Shown: positions 32,136 to 41,241, counted from the stretch's first letter. The stretch: DNA of 64,000 bases from Arthrobacter sp. 24S4-2 (GCF_005280255.1 NZ_CP040018.1:3100001-3164000); one strand, 5' to 3'. Numbers and translations: made by a program. The notes: generated from the letters alone by a model not told the origin.

Positions 32136-33792
32136 TGCCCCCGTCTTCGTCGCCAAAACTAAAGGCGGCCGCATCACCGACTTCGTCGACCAGCGCGTCG
32201 GCGGTTCGGCAATCCTGCGCGAGTTCGGCCGGAAGGTCTTTCCGGACCACTGGTCGTTCATGTTCGGCGAAGTGGCGCTCTACTCCTTCGTCATCCTGCT
32301 GATGTCCGGCACTTTCCTGACATTCTTCTTTGATCCGTCCATGGCGGAAACGCACTATGCGGGCTCCTACACGCCACTGAAGAACGTTGAAATGTCAGTC
32401 GCGTTCAGCTCATCCCTGAACATCTCCTTTGATGTCCGTGGCGGACTGTTCATGCGCCAGGTCCACCACTGGGCAGCTCTGCTCTTCGTGGCGTCCCTCG
32501 GTGTTCACATGCTCCGTGTCTTCTTCACAGGTGCCTTCCGCAAACCCCGCGAAATGAACTGGGTTGTGGGCGGGGTCCTGCTGATCCTCGCCATGGCTGA
32601 AGGTTTCACCGGCTACTCCCTCCCCGATGACCTGCTCTCCGGTAACGGTCTGCGCATCATCGACGGCGTCATCAAAGCCATTCCGGTTATAGGAACCTAC
32701 ATCTCGTTCTTCCTGTTCGGAGGGGAATTCCCGGGCACCGCAATTATCGGCCGCCTGTATATGCTCCACATCCTGCTGGTGCCCGCACTGATCCTGCTCA
32801 TGATCGTCCTTCACCTGTTCATGGTGGTTGTGCACAAGCACACCCAGTACCCTGGCCCGGGACGCAACGACGGCAACGTCGTCGGCTACCCCCTTGGTCC
32901 GGTCTACGCGGCCAAGGCCGGCGGCTTCTTCTTCATCGTGTTCGGCGTTGTGGCCCTGATGGCAGCCTTCTTTACGATCAACCCGATCTGGAACTACGGA
33001 CCTTACGACCCCTCGCCCGTGTCCGCTGGAACCCAGCCGGACTGGTACATCGGGTTTGTGGACGGCGCCTTGCGCCTGATGCCGGGTGTCATCAACGACT
33101 TCCACTTCGAATACATCATCTTCGGGCATGTCCTCACACTGAACGTGCTGCTTCCGGCGCTCGTTCCGGCCGGCATCATCTTTACCGTGTTGTTCACCTA
33201 CCCGTGGATCGAACGTTGGGTTACGAAGGATGACCGCGAGCACCACGTGCTGGACCGTCCGCGCAATGCGCCCACGCGTACTGCTATCGGTGTAGCTGGC
33301 TTCACCTGGTACTGCGTTATGTGGGCAGCCGCTGGCTCGGACCTCATTGCAACGCACTTCCACGTTGCACTGAACGACGTCACGTACTGGCTGCGTGCGC
33401 TGTTCTTCATCGGCCCGTTCATCGCGTTCGCCGTGACCAAGCGTGTAGCCCTGGCGCTCCAACGCAAGGACCGCGAGATCGCGCTCCACGGCCGCGAAAC
33501 CGGCCGCATCGTGCGCCTGCCGCACGGTGAGTTCATTGAGGTGCACGCCCCGCTGGACGAGTACAAGCGCTACAAGCTGGTCGGTTTCGAGTCCCAGGTG
33601 CCGCAGGCCGCGGTGCCCAACGAGCACGGCATCGTAACCCGCAAGGAAAAGCGCCGCGCGGCTCTATCCCGCTGGTTCTTCGAGGACCGTGTGGCTCCTG
33701 CTTCGCCGGCTGAACTGGAGGCTGCTCACGGCCACCATGGCCAGCACGAAGAGATCGAATCGGCAGAGGTCCAGAAGACACTCAGCCACTAA
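32107..33792 (+). CDS. qcrB: Menaquinol-cytochrome c reductase cytochrome b subunit
   Basis: 561 aa from ATG 32107 (GGGAG 6 nt upstream), overlapping qcrA by 29 nt. Eight or more helices. Heme-ligating His pairs lie in FMRQVHHWAALLFVASLGVHMLR-type helix B and ILLMIVLHLFMVVVHKH-type helix D. The quinol-site motif appears as PDWY (TQPDWYIGF). A long His/Glu-rich C-terminal tail (about 130 residues past the last helix) is typical of actinobacteria. Membrane core of the bcc complex. Confidence 0.95.
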   Translation: MSMSATTTPNAPVFVAKTKGGRITDFVDQRVGGSAILREFGRKVFPDHWSFMFGEVALYSFVILLMSGTFLTFFFDPSMAETHYAGSYTPLKNVEMSVAFSSSLNISFDVRGGLFMRQVHHWAALLFVASLGVHMLRVFFTGAFRKPREMNWVVGGVLLILAMAEGFTGYSLPDDLLSGNGLRIIDGVIKAIPVIGTYISFFLFGGEFPGTAIIGRLYMLHILLVPALILLMIVLHLFMVVVHKHTQYPGPGRNDGNVVGYPLGPVYAAKAGGFFFIVFGVVALMAAFFTINPIWNYGPYDPSPVSAGTQPDWYIGFVDGALRLMPGVINDFHFEYIIFGHVLTLNVLLPALVPAGIIFTVLFTYPWIERWVTKDDREHHVLDRPRNAPTRTAIGVAGFTWYCVMWAAAGSDLIATHFHVALNDVTYWLRALFFIGPFIAFAVTKRVALALQRKDREIALHGRETGRIVRLPHGEFIEVHAPLDEYKRYKLVGFESQVPQAAVPNEHGIVTRKEKRRAALSRWFFEDRVAPASPAELEAAHGHHGQHEEIESAEVQKTLSH

Positions 33793-33811
33793 TTCGACAG
33801 TTGCTGGTACA

Positions 33812-33850
33812 CAGAAGAGGCCCGGTCCACTTGGATCGGGCCTTTTCTGT
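33812..33850 (+). terminator. Terminator of the ctaE-qcrCAB operon
   Basis: GGCCCGGTCC (33819-33828), loop, GGATCGGGCC (33833-33842), followed by TTTTCTGTTG. One G-U pair in the stem. Confidence 0.85.
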
Positions 33851-33894
33851 TGTCTTTCCCTTGTATGCTCCGCAGCAAAGGTACCTCCGGCTGC

Positions 33895-34689
33895 CTACTG
33901 GCTGCGGTAACCGGAGGCGTAGTTCCGCGTGGGCCGGACGCCCGGCCGCTGCAACGGCACCCAGAGCTTGTAGCGGTCCGCGCGGTAGTAGGAGACGGAG
34001 TAGTCCACCATAGACCGGGCCACGAAAGCGTGGCGCTGAATCTTCAGCAGGGGCGAGCCCACCTCGACGTTGAGCAGCCGTGCCGTCGACGGTGAGGCAG
34101 CCGTGGCTTCGATCATGTCCTCGCCCCACTCCATGACCAGCCCGAAACGTTCGCTCAGGACGTTGTACAGCGATGTTGGAGGTTCCTCATCCAGCAGCCC
34201 CGGCACCCGGTGCGCGGGGATGAAGTTTTCATCGACGCTCATGGGTTCGTTGTCCGCCAGGAGGAGGCGCCTGAAGCGCACCAGGGGCGTACCCTCGTCG
34301 AGTTGGAGCTCACGGGCCAGAAAAGCGCTGGCGCTGATCTGCTCGAAGCTCAGGACCTTGGCAGCAGGGACCATGCCGCGCCGCTGCATTTCCTCACTGT
34401 AGGACGTCAGCTTCACCTGCAGGTCGAGTTTTGGTTTCCGGACGAACGTGCCGAGGCCCACGACGCGCTCGATCACTTCCTCCCCCACCAGCGCATCAAT
34501 GGCCTGGCGGACGGTCATCCGGGCTAGGCCGAACCGCTCGGCCAGGTCCCGCTCGGACGGCAGCGAGGACCCGGGCGGGCAGGAAGCTGCGATGTATGTC
34601 CGCAGGAGTTCCCGCAGTTGGACGTAGATGGGGACGCCGCTGTTGCGGTCGATCTCCCCCACCATCTTGCTCGCGTCAGAGGGCGCCAT
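33895..34689 (-). CDS. GntR/HutC-family regulator, DasR-like
   Basis: 264 aa from ATG 34689 (GGAG 7 nt upstream). The winged helix GVPIYVQLRELLRTYI, then LPSERDLAERFGLARMTVRQAID is followed by VGLGTFVRKPK and a UTRA effector domain (VKLTSYSEEMQRRGM to YYRADRYKLWVPLQRP). The layout and wording resemble DasR/NagR regulators that sense aminosugar phosphates. A dre-like palindrome lies 54 nt upstream of its start, and the divergent gene encodes HPr. Inference: it controls ptsH and itself, linking N-acetylglucosamine status to the PTS. Confidence 0.85.
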   Translation of the reverse strand: MAPSDASKMVGEIDRNSGVPIYVQLRELLRTYIAASCPPGSSLPSERDLAERFGLARMTVRQAIDALVGEEVIERVVGLGTFVRKPKLDLQVKLTSYSEEMQRRGMVPAAKVLSFEQISASAFLARELQLDEGTPLVRFRRLLLADNEPMSVDENFIPAHRVPGLLDEEPPTSLYNVLSERFGLVMEWGEDMIEATAASPSTARLLNVEVGSPLLKIQRHAFVARSMVDYSVSYYRADRYKLWVPLQRPGVRPTRNYASGYRSQ

Positions 34690-34742
34690 GGCAACGCTCC
34701 GGATCAAAAGTCATGCATTAAGCGTAGGGCACGCAGCGAGCA

Positions 34743-34752
34743 GGTCTAGACC
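34743..34752. promoter_or_regulatory. dre-like operator between gntR and ptsH
   Basis: GGTCTAGACC is a perfect 10-nt palindrome identical to the core of the DasR-responsive element (ACTGGTCTAGACCAGT). Of the 16 consensus positions 12 match. It lies 54 nt from the regulator start and 99 nt from the HPr start. Confidence 0.75.
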
Positions 34753-34850
34753 ACCCGCTGCCTGGTTTCTGTGTCCGCTAACAGCGCGGCTACGCTTGGT
34801 CAGGAATACAGTCAAGACGGCGGGGGTCCCGTCGGATCAAAGGAGTCCTG

Positions 34851-35144
34851 TTGCCAGTGCGCAAGGCAATCGTTCAATCACCCATCGGCCTGCACGCGCG
34901 GCCGGCCGCTGTCTTTGTCCGCGCTGTTACGGATTTGGGGCTACCCGTCAGGATCGCCAAGGAGGGAATCCTGCCGGTAGACGCCCGGTCCCTGCTGGAA
35001 GTCATGACAGCCGATTTCCACTGCGGCTGCGAAGTGGAACTCTCGGTGGCGCCGGAGGCGCTGCCCGCCCATTACAGCCTTGAATCAGCCGAGGCGGCAC
35101 TGGAAGGCCTGACCCTTCTGCTGGAGTCCGGAGCCGCCGCCTAG
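34851..35144 (+). CDS. ptsH: Phosphocarrier protein HPr
   Basis: 97 aa. GLHARPAA places the phosphorylatable His at residue 15. ILPVDARSLLEVM carries the Ser at about 47 that corresponds to regulatory Ser46. HPr receives phosphate from EI and passes it to sugar-specific EIIA domains in the cytosol. The TTG start at 34851 has AGGAG 5 nt upstream; GTG 34857 is an alternative. TACGCT at 34791-34796 may be the -10 box. It is isolated from other pts genes. Confidence 0.94.
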   Translation: MPVRKAIVQSPIGLHARPAAVFVRAVTDLGLPVRIAKEGILPVDARSLLEVMTADFHCGCEVELSVAPEALPAHYSLESAEAALEGLTLLLESGAAA

Positions 35145-35218
35145 GGCCCGCACGGAGTCGGTATCTCCCACTCCCCTGTCCTGGGCAGCCGGAACCCGAG
35201 CAGGCACCGAAGATGCAA

Positions 35219-35264
35219 ACAACGACGGCGGGCCCCACCAAATGGTGGGGCCCGCCGTCGTTGT
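35219..35264. terminator. Bidirectional terminator between ptsH and ctaF
   Basis: Perfect 21-bp stem (35219-35239 with 35244-35264) with loop AAAT. It sits between convergent genes. Confidence 0.9.
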
Positions 35265-35282
35265 CAGGAAATGTGGCGAAAG

Positions 35283-35684
35283 CTAGTGTGCGTGGTCGCC
35301 GCGGCTGTATTCGTACACCCAGCCGACCAGCGCCACAGCGGCCATGCCGCCGGCGATGAAGACGATCCAGAAACCGACGGCAAGGCCAAGGAACCCGGCT
35401 GCACAGGACAGGCCAAGGACCAGCGGCCACCAGCTCCAGGGGCTGAAGTGTCCCTGCTCACCGGCGCCTTCATGGATCTCGGCATCGCTACGGTCCTCGG
35501 GGCGCATTCCCACGCGCTTGCCGGTGAATCCCAAGTAGCCGCCGATCATGCCGGCCAGCCCGCCCACGAGCAGGATGCCAAGGGTGCCGACCCATTCATG
35601 CCAGTTGGTCAGGAATCCGTAAACCAGGGCGACGGGTACGAAGAAGAAGACTCCGGCTCCAAAAATCCATGATTCGATTTTCAC
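35283..35684 (-). CDS. ctaF: Cytochrome c oxidase subunit IV (actinobacterial CtaF)
   Basis: 133 aa with about four transmembrane helices. KIESWIFGAGVFFFVPVALVY, then HEWVGTLGILLVGGLAGMIGGYL and the C-terminal EYSRGDHAH are the family pattern. It is a small accessory subunit of aa3 oxidase found in actinobacteria. Its start overlaps the ctaD stop by 4 nt, so it is translationally coupled. Confidence 0.93.
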   Translation of the reverse strand: MKIESWIFGAGVFFFVPVALVYGFLTNWHEWVGTLGILLVGGLAGMIGGYLGFTGKRVGMRPEDRSDAEIHEGAGEQGHFSPWSWWPLVLGLSCAAGFLGLAVGFWIVFIAGGMAAVALVGWVYEYSRGDHAH

Positions 35685-37408
35685 TTGGCAGTGTCCTTCT
35701 GGTCGGCGTTGCCGAGCACGGCTGCTGCCGGCGCCGGTGATTCAACGGTGTGCGACTGGGCAAGCTCCGGGTGGTGCAGGTCCAGGGCCGGGCGTTCCGA
35801 ACGGATGCGCGGCAGGGACGTGAAGTTGTGGCGCGGCGGCGGGCAGGACGTTGCCCACTCCAGCGAAGCACCGAAGCCCCACGGATCGTCCACCTCAACT
35901 TTTTCGTTGCTGCGCCAGGTGATGTAGACGTTCCAGAAGAACGGGATCAGCGAGGCGCCGAGGACGAACGAGGAGATGGTGGAGAACTGGTTCATCCAGG
36001 TGAAGTTGTCCTGCGGCATGTAGTCTGCGTACCGGCGCGGCATGCCCTCGACGCCCAGCCAGTGCTGGATCAGGAACGTGCCGTGGAAGCCGAGGAACAG
36101 GAGCCAGAAGTGGATCTTGCCGAGGCGCTCGTTGAGCATCTTGCCGGTCCATTTCGGCCACCAGAAGTAGAAGCCTGCGAACATCGCGAACACCACGGTG
36201 CCGAACACCACGTAGTGGAAGTGGGCCACCACGAAGTAGGAGTCCGAGACGTGGAAGTCCAGCGGCGGGGAGGCCAGGATGATGCCGGTCAGGCCGCCGA
36301 ACAGGAAGGTCGCCAGGAAGCCGATGCTCCACAGCATGGGTGTTTCAAAGGTGATTGATCCGCGCCACATGGTGCCGATCCAGTTGAAGAACTTCACGCC
36401 GGTAGGTACGGCGATCAGCATCGTCATGAAGGAGAAGAACGGCAGCAGGACCGATCCGGTCACGTACATGTGGTGTGCCCACACGGTCACGGACAGTGCG
36501 GCGATCGCAATGGTTGCGTACACCAGGCCCTTGTAGCCGAAGATCGGCTTGCGGCTGAAGACCGGGAAGATCTCGGAGACGATGCCGAAGAACGGCAGGG
36601 CGATGATGTACACCTCGGGGTGGCCGAAGAACCAGAACAGGTGCTGCCACAGGACGGCGCCGCCGTTCTCGGGATCGAAGATGTGGGCACCAAAGCGGCG
36701 GTCCGCACCGAGGGCGAACAGGGCTGCTGCCAGCGGCGGGAAAGCCATCAGGACCAGGATGGCCGTAACCAGCGTGTTCCAGGTGAAGATCGGCATGCGC
36801 CACATGGTCATGCCCGGGGCGCGCATGCAGATGATGGTGGTGATGAAGTTGACGGCGCCGAGGATGGTGCCGAAGCCCGAGAGCGCGAGGCCGAAGACCC
36901 ACAGGTCACCTCCCACGCCGGGGCTGAACGTCGTGTTGGACAGCGGTGCGTAGGCAAACCAGCCGAACGACGCGGCACCCTGCGGGGTGATGAAGCCGGA
37001 GACGGCGATGGTGGACCCGAAGAGGAAGAACCAGAAAGCCAGTGCGTTCAGCCGCGGGAAGGCGACGTCCGGCGCACCGATCTGCAGCGGCATGATGACG
37101 TTGGCAAAGCCGGCGAACAGCGGCGTAGCGAACATCAGCAGCATGACGGTGCCGTGCATGGTGAACAGCTGGTTGTACTGCTCCTTGGTCTGCAGGATCT
37201 GCATGCCGGGCTCGAACAGCTCGGCACGGATCAGCAGCGCCATGACGCCGCCGAAGCAGAAGAACACGAAGGACGCGATCAGGTACATGTACCCGATGGT
37301 CTTGTGGTCAGTCGAGGTGATCCAGTTGACGACGATGCGTCCCTTGGATTTGGGTACTACGGGCGCCCCAAGGCTCCCGACAGGTGCGGACTGAGTGTAA
37401 GTAGCCAC
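35681..37408 (-). CDS. ctaD: Cytochrome c oxidase subunit I
   Basis: 575 aa, twelve helices. Heme a/a3 and CuB ligands lie in TMHGTVMLLMF, GHPEVYIIALP, WAHHMYVTG and HFHYVVFG. The K-channel and D-channel helices look intact. The C-terminal tail (PPRHNFTSLPRIRSERPALD) is typical of actinobacteria. It forms the catalytic core that reduces O2 and pumps protons. It lies 10 nt downstream of ctaC in the ctaC-ctaD-ctaF operon. Confidence 0.97.
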   Translation of the reverse strand: MATYTQSAPVGSLGAPVVPKSKGRIVVNWITSTDHKTIGYMYLIASFVFFCFGGVMALLIRAELFEPGMQILQTKEQYNQLFTMHGTVMLLMFATPLFAGFANVIMPLQIGAPDVAFPRLNALAFWFFLFGSTIAVSGFITPQGAASFGWFAYAPLSNTTFSPGVGGDLWVFGLALSGFGTILGAVNFITTIICMRAPGMTMWRMPIFTWNTLVTAILVLMAFPPLAAALFALGADRRFGAHIFDPENGGAVLWQHLFWFFGHPEVYIIALPFFGIVSEIFPVFSRKPIFGYKGLVYATIAIAALSVTVWAHHMYVTGSVLLPFFSFMTMLIAVPTGVKFFNWIGTMWRGSITFETPMLWSIGFLATFLFGGLTGIILASPPLDFHVSDSYFVVAHFHYVVFGTVVFAMFAGFYFWWPKWTGKMLNERLGKIHFWLLFLGFHGTFLIQHWLGVEGMPRRYADYMPQDNFTWMNQFSTISSFVLGASLIPFFWNVYITWRSNEKVEVDDPWGFGASLEWATSCPPPRHNFTSLPRIRSERPALDLHHPELAQSHTVESPAPAAAVLGNADQKDTAK

Positions 37409-37418
37409 GTCGCTCCCC

Positions 37419-38291
37419 TTACTTAATTTCGTTCAGGTTCGGGTTACGGTCGTACTCTTCGCCGAGCAGTCCGGAGTTGCCGTCCTGGCGCAGCTGCTCC
37501 AAGTGCGACTTGAACTCCGACTCGGAGACAACCTTGACGCGGAACAGCATTTCGGAGTGGTATTCGCCGCAGAGTTCGGCGCACTTGCCGTCATAGGTTC
37601 CCTCTTTGGTGGGCGTGAACCTGATGTAGTTCGTCTTGCCGGGAATCATGTCTCGCTTCTGCAGGAAGGCGGGAACCCAGAAAGAGTGGATGACGTCGCG
37701 GGAGTTCAGCTCCAGGTCGACGGACTTGTTCACCGGAAGGTACAGGGTGGGCAGCTTTTCCTTGTCCACGTTAGCGCCGGTGAGGTGCGCCTGGACTCCT
37801 GCTTCGTGTACGTCGCCGGTGACCACGTCACCCTGCTTGTAGTTGAAGTCCCAGGCCCACTGCTTGCCACGGACGTCAACAACGACGTCGGCAGGCTGGG
37901 ACCGGTCATCGATCGCCTGCTGGTCGCGGTCGGTGAAGTAGAAGAACACCAGGACCATGAACAGCGGGATGGTCAGGTAAAAGACCTCGAGCGGAAGGTT
38001 GAAGCTGGTCTGCCGCGGGAAGCCCACCGTGCCCTTGCGGCGGCGATAGGCGACGATGCACCAGACCAGCAGGCCCCAGGTAATGATGCCCACGACCAGT
38101 GCAGCGATCCATGAGTTGACCCAGAGGTCCATGATGCGGTCAGTGTGATTGGTGGTGCCACGCTCGGTGGGCAACCAGCCCTTCTGTACCTCTGGTGAAC
38201 ATCCAGTCAAAGCCAACGCGCCGGCTAGTGCCAAGCCAGTGATCGTAGTGATCTGTTTGCGTCGGCTGCCGGTTCGGTTCTGCGAACTCAC
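37419..38291 (-). CDS. ctaC: Cytochrome c oxidase subunit II, lipoprotein
   Basis: 290 aa. The lipobox LTGC ends at Cys31. Two transmembrane helices (about 58-80 and 102-120) precede the cupredoxin domain. CuA ligands are readable: His202, Cys237, Cys241, His245 and Met248 in CAELCGEYHSEM. A charged insertion (HLTGANVDKEKLP, about 169-181) is typical of the actinobacterial form that docks to QcrC. The GTG start has AGGAAGGG upstream. Confidence 0.96.
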   Translation of the reverse strand: MSSQNRTGSRRKQITTITGLALAGALALTGCSPEVQKGWLPTERGTTNHTDRIMDLWVNSWIAALVVGIITWGLLVWCIVAYRRRKGTVGFPRQTSFNLPLEVFYLTIPLFMVLVFFYFTDRDQQAIDDRSQPADVVVDVRGKQWAWDFNYKQGDVVTGDVHEAGVQAHLTGANVDKEKLPTLYLPVNKSVDLELNSRDVIHSFWVPAFLQKRDMIPGKTNYIRFTPTKEGTYDGKCAELCGEYHSEMLFRVKVVSESEFKSHLEQLRQDGNSGLLGEEYDRNPNLNEIK

Positions 38292-38417
38292 AGACGGCCC
38301 TTCCTACTTGTTGCTGTTGCCCGGGCCGTAGATGGCTCCCCGGGCACAAAAGTTTTACTACTCGGTGTAGAGCTTACCGCTCCCCGGAGGTTTTCGCCCA
38401 CATGTCGGCACCGTGCG

Positions 38418-38443
38418 TCGGCACCGGCTTAAACCGGTGCCGA
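38418..38443 (-). terminator. Hairpin between erpA and ctaC
   Basis: TCGGCACCGG-CTTAAA-CCGGTGCCGA, a 10-bp perfect stem 32 nt past the erpA stop. It lacks a U-tract, so termination is uncertain. Confidence 0.5.
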
Positions 38444-38474
38444 TCGCAAGCTGTCACGGGGGAAAACAGCCAGG

Positions 38475-38864
38475 CTAGTGGAAAGAATCTCCGCAAGCGC
38501 AGGAGCCGCCGGCATTGGGATTGTCGATGGTGAATCCCTGCTTCGAGATGGTGTCCTCAAAGTCGATGCTGGCGCCGCTGAGGTACGGCACGCTCATCTT
38601 GTCCACTACAACCTCAACGCCGTCGTAATCGCGGACCGCGTCTCCGTCGAGCAGTCGCTCGTCGAAGTAGAGCTGGTAGATCAGCCCGGAGCAACCGCCC
38701 GGCTGGACAGCAACGCGCAGGCGCAGGTCGGTGCGGCCTTCCTGCTCCAGCAGGCTGCGGACCTTGCCGGCCGCGACGTCGGTCAGCTGCACTTCGTGGG
38801 TGGCCAGCTCTTCGCTTGCCGTGCCGGTGGCGGCGGTGCTGTTTTCATTGGTTGTAGTGCTCAT
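38475..38864 (-). CDS. erpA: Iron-sulfur cluster insertion protein ErpA (A-type carrier)
   Basis: 129 aa. Three conserved Cys bind the cluster: Cys58 in GGCSG, and Cys122 and Cys124 in SCACGDSF. The YLSGASIDFEDTI block is the A-type carrier hallmark. It delivers [Fe-S] to apoproteins in the cytosol. An extra Thr/Ser/Asn-rich N-terminus of about 20 residues is present. GAAGG lies upstream of the ATG. The location next to the cytochrome oxidase operon is common in actinobacteria. Confidence 0.93.
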   Translation of the reverse strand: MSTTTNENSTAATGTASEELATHEVQLTDVAAGKVRSLLEQEGRTDLRLRVAVQPGGCSGLIYQLYFDERLLDGDAVRDYDGVEVVVDKMSVPYLSGASIDFEDTISKQGFTIDNPNAGGSCACGDSFH

Positions 38865-39023
38865 TGGCCTACCTTCTTACGACGGTGGTGGCGACTTCGC
38901 TTGCGCGTTGCCCGCCCCTACGGAAACGGTATGGGCTATAGCTACATGCTACGTCGATCCTGCCTGTAGCTCTAACTCCTGACGTAACCGTGGCCATACC
39001 CTGAATGTTCCCCGGGCGCGGTA

Positions 39024-40454
39024 TCAGCCAAGGCCTTCGTGGTTGAGCCGGGCCAGAAGGAGTGCCTCTGCCACCACCGCGTTCCGGAAATCGTCCAGGT
39101 GCAGCGACTCGTTGGCACTGTGGGCCCTGGAGTCGGGATCCTCCACGCCGGTCACCAGGATCTGGACGTCCGGATACACCTCCGTGAGGTCAGAGATAAA
39201 CGGAATCGAACCGCCGATGCCCATCTCCACAGCCGGAACGCCCCATGCCTCGCCAAGTGCCCACATCGCCAGACCGGCGGCAGCGGAACCGGTGTCGGTC
39301 AGGAAGGAGTTGCCGCTCTCCCCCGGCGTGAACACTACTTTGGCGCCGAACGGTGCATTGGATTCCACGTGCTTCTTGACGGCCGCCATGGCTTCGGACG
39401 GAACCTGCCCCGGCGCCAGCCGCAGGCTGAACTTGGCGCGGGCCCAGGGCAGGAGCGTGTTTGAGGCGACATCCACCGCGGGTGCGTCGAACCCGATGAT
39501 GGAGAGTGCGGGCTTTGTCCACAGCCGGGAGGCGATGCTGCCGGTGCCCGCCAGCCGCACGCCGTCGAGCACTGACGCGTCGGCGCGGTATTCCGCTTCC
39601 GTCAGGTCCACCGTGGCGTCGTCACGGCCAACAAGGCCCTGGACGGCGACGTTGCCGTCGTCGTCGTGGAGCGTGGCGATAAGGCGTGACAGCAGCGTAG
39701 AGGCGTCCAGTACTGCCCCGCCGAACATACCCGAGTGGACTGCGTGTTCGAGGACCTGGACTTCGATGGTCCCGTCCACCAGGCCGCGCAGGCTGGTGGT
39801 CAGGGCCGGAATGCCGACCTTCCAGTTGCTGGAATCGGCCACCACGATCACGTCGGCCCGAAGCAGTTCCCGGTGGGTTTCCAGGAACGTTCGGAAGGTC
39901 GGCGAGCCCGCCTCTTCCTCTCCTTCGAAGAAGAACGTCACTCCGAGGCCCAGCTGGTCCGCCAGTACTTCGCTGACAGCGGCGTAGGCGGCGATGTGCG
40001 CCATGATGCCCGCTTTGTCATCCGCCGCACCGCGTCCGTAGAGCCGGCCGTCGCGTTCGACGGCGGTGAACGGCTCGGTTTCCCAGAGCGCAGGATCCCC
40101 CGGCGGCTGAACGTCATGGTGGGCGTACAGGAGGATAGTGGGCTTTCCTGCAGCGGCCGTCCGGCGCGCGACGACGGCCGGTCCGCCGGGGGTGCCATCG
40201 TCCTTATTGCAGCGCAGGATCCGCACATCCTCGATTCCGGCGGCGCGCACCAGGGCAGCGACAGCCTCGGCGCTGCGGTCCAGCGGGGCGGGATCGAAAC
40301 TGGGCCAGGCGATGCCCGGGAGCCTGACGAGGTCTTTCAGGTGGCCGACCGTGGTGTCAAAGGATTCATGAACGGCCCGGCGCAGGGCGTCGACGTCGGT
40401 TTCGCCGAATCCTGTGCTGGTTTGCTGCGGGGTCCCCGCCGGTGAAGAAGTCAT
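39024..40454 (-). CDS. M20 family dipeptidase
   Basis: 476 aa from ATG 40454; TAGGGT 7 nt upstream supports this start over a longer in-frame ORF. Metal-site motifs are YAHHDVQPPGDP (His-x-Asp), GRGAADDKAG, FEGEEEAGSP (Glu-Glu) and the dimerisation-domain LEHAVHSGMFGG. GIGGSIPFI and SRAHSANESLHL close the active site. The closest named group is carnosinase/DapE-like dipeptidases. Substrates are short peptides; no signal peptide. It is divergent from the DUF3043 gene. Confidence 0.92.
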   Translation of the reverse strand: MTSSPAGTPQQTSTGFGETDVDALRRAVHESFDTTVGHLKDLVRLPGIAWPSFDPAPLDRSAEAVAALVRAAGIEDVRILRCNKDDGTPGGPAVVARRTAAAGKPTILLYAHHDVQPPGDPALWETEPFTAVERDGRLYGRGAADDKAGIMAHIAAYAAVSEVLADQLGLGVTFFFEGEEEAGSPTFRTFLETHRELLRADVIVVADSSNWKVGIPALTTSLRGLVDGTIEVQVLEHAVHSGMFGGAVLDASTLLSRLIATLHDDDGNVAVQGLVGRDDATVDLTEAEYRADASVLDGVRLAGTGSIASRLWTKPALSIIGFDAPAVDVASNTLLPWARAKFSLRLAPGQVPSEAMAAVKKHVESNAPFGAKVVFTPGESGNSFLTDTGSAAAGLAMWALGEAWGVPAVEMGIGGSIPFISDLTEVYPDVQILVTGVEDPDSRAHSANESLHLDDFRNAVVAEALLLARLNHEGLG

Positions 40455-40461
40455 GGCCAAA

Positions 40462-40579
40462 ACCCTACCTGTGTCCGGGACCACAACAAACACTCCCGGT
40501 GCCGCTGCCGGCACCGCTGAAGGTCCTCCGCGGGGGTGGTGTGACTTAGGACTATTAGCCTGCCGGTGCAAGGTATTCT
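40462..40579. promoter_or_regulatory. Divergent leaderless-type -10 boxes
   Basis: TAGGGT on the minus strand (40467-40462) ends 7 nt before the dipeptidase ATG. TATTCT on the plus strand (40574-40579) ends 6 nt before the DUF3043 GTG. Confidence 0.45.
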
Positions 40580-40585
40580 TTAGGG

Positions 40586-41188
40586 GTGTTTGGACGTAAA
40601 AAGGAAGCGCCGACGGCGCAGGACGTAGTTGACCAGCAGGCGGCCGAGGCTTCGGCCCGGCGTGACGCCTCCCTCGGCAAGGGTGTCCCCACGCCCAAGC
40701 GCAAGACGCAGGAGGCGGCCCGGAAACGGCCCCTCGTGCCGGAGGACCGGAAGGCCTCCAAGGAGGCCGAACGGGCAGCTGTCCAGGAACAGCGGACCAA
40801 GATGCGCCAGGCGCTGGACACCGGTGACGAAAAATTCCTGCCGCTGCGCGACAAGGGCCCGCAGAAGCGGTTTGCCCGCGATTACGTAGACGCCCGTTTC
40901 AGCCTGGGCGAGTACCTGATGTTCGGGGCCCTGGTTTTCGTCATCGTATCGCTGCTGGTCCCTTCCACGAGCGAGTCGATGATCTATGTCCTTGGCGGCT
41001 TCTGGATCATGTTCCTTGCCGTCTTCGTGGACGTCTTCATCCTGTCCCGGAAGCTCCGCAAGCGACTGGCTGAGAAGTTCGGCGAGGTGGAACGCGGCAC
41101 GGTCTGGTACGGATCCATGCGATCACTCCAGTTCCGCAAGCTGCGCCTTCCCAAGCCGCTCGTCAAGCGCGGAGAATTCCCTTCCTGA
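40586..41188 (+). CDS. DUF3043 membrane protein
   Basis: 200 aa from the GTG at 40586. The first about 100 residues are highly charged (MFGRKKEAPT, then TPKRKTQEAARKRP and EDRKASKEAERAA). Two transmembrane helices (YLMFGALVFVIVSLLV and YVLGGFWIMFLAVFVDVFIL) and a basic tail follow. This is the standard DUF3043 layout, widespread in actinobacteria, of unknown function. A strong terminator follows. Confidence 0.88.
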   Translation: MFGRKKEAPTAQDVVDQQAAEASARRDASLGKGVPTPKRKTQEAARKRPLVPEDRKASKEAERAAVQEQRTKMRQALDTGDEKFLPLRDKGPQKRFARDYVDARFSLGEYLMFGALVFVIVSLLVPSTSESMIYVLGGFWIMFLAVFVDVFILSRKLRKRLAEKFGEVERGTVWYGSMRSLQFRKLRLPKPLVKRGEFPS

Positions 41189-41202
41189 TCCCGGCCATCG
41201 AA

Positions 41203-41241
41203 AAGCCCCCGGCAGTTCAAAACTGCCGGGGGCTTTTTCGT
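41203..41241 (+). terminator. Intrinsic terminator after the DUF3043 gene
   Basis: AAAAGCCCCCGGCAGTT (41203-41219) pairs perfectly with 41223-41239, followed by T residues. It can also serve convergent pyrD. Confidence 0.9.

Noticed and set aside
32410..33627. Long minus-strand open frame (405 codons) opposite qcrB
   Set aside because: Antisense shadow of a conserved membrane protein; the translation is His/Asp/Glu/Gln-rich without domains.
36470..37426. Plus-strand open frame opposite ctaD
   Set aside because: Antisense shadow of the conserved ctaD gene with low-complexity charged translation.
38418..38443. Hairpin upstream of ctaC considered as a riboswitch
   Set aside because: A single simple stem right after erpA is better explained as a weak terminator; no conserved aptamer-like architecture is visible.
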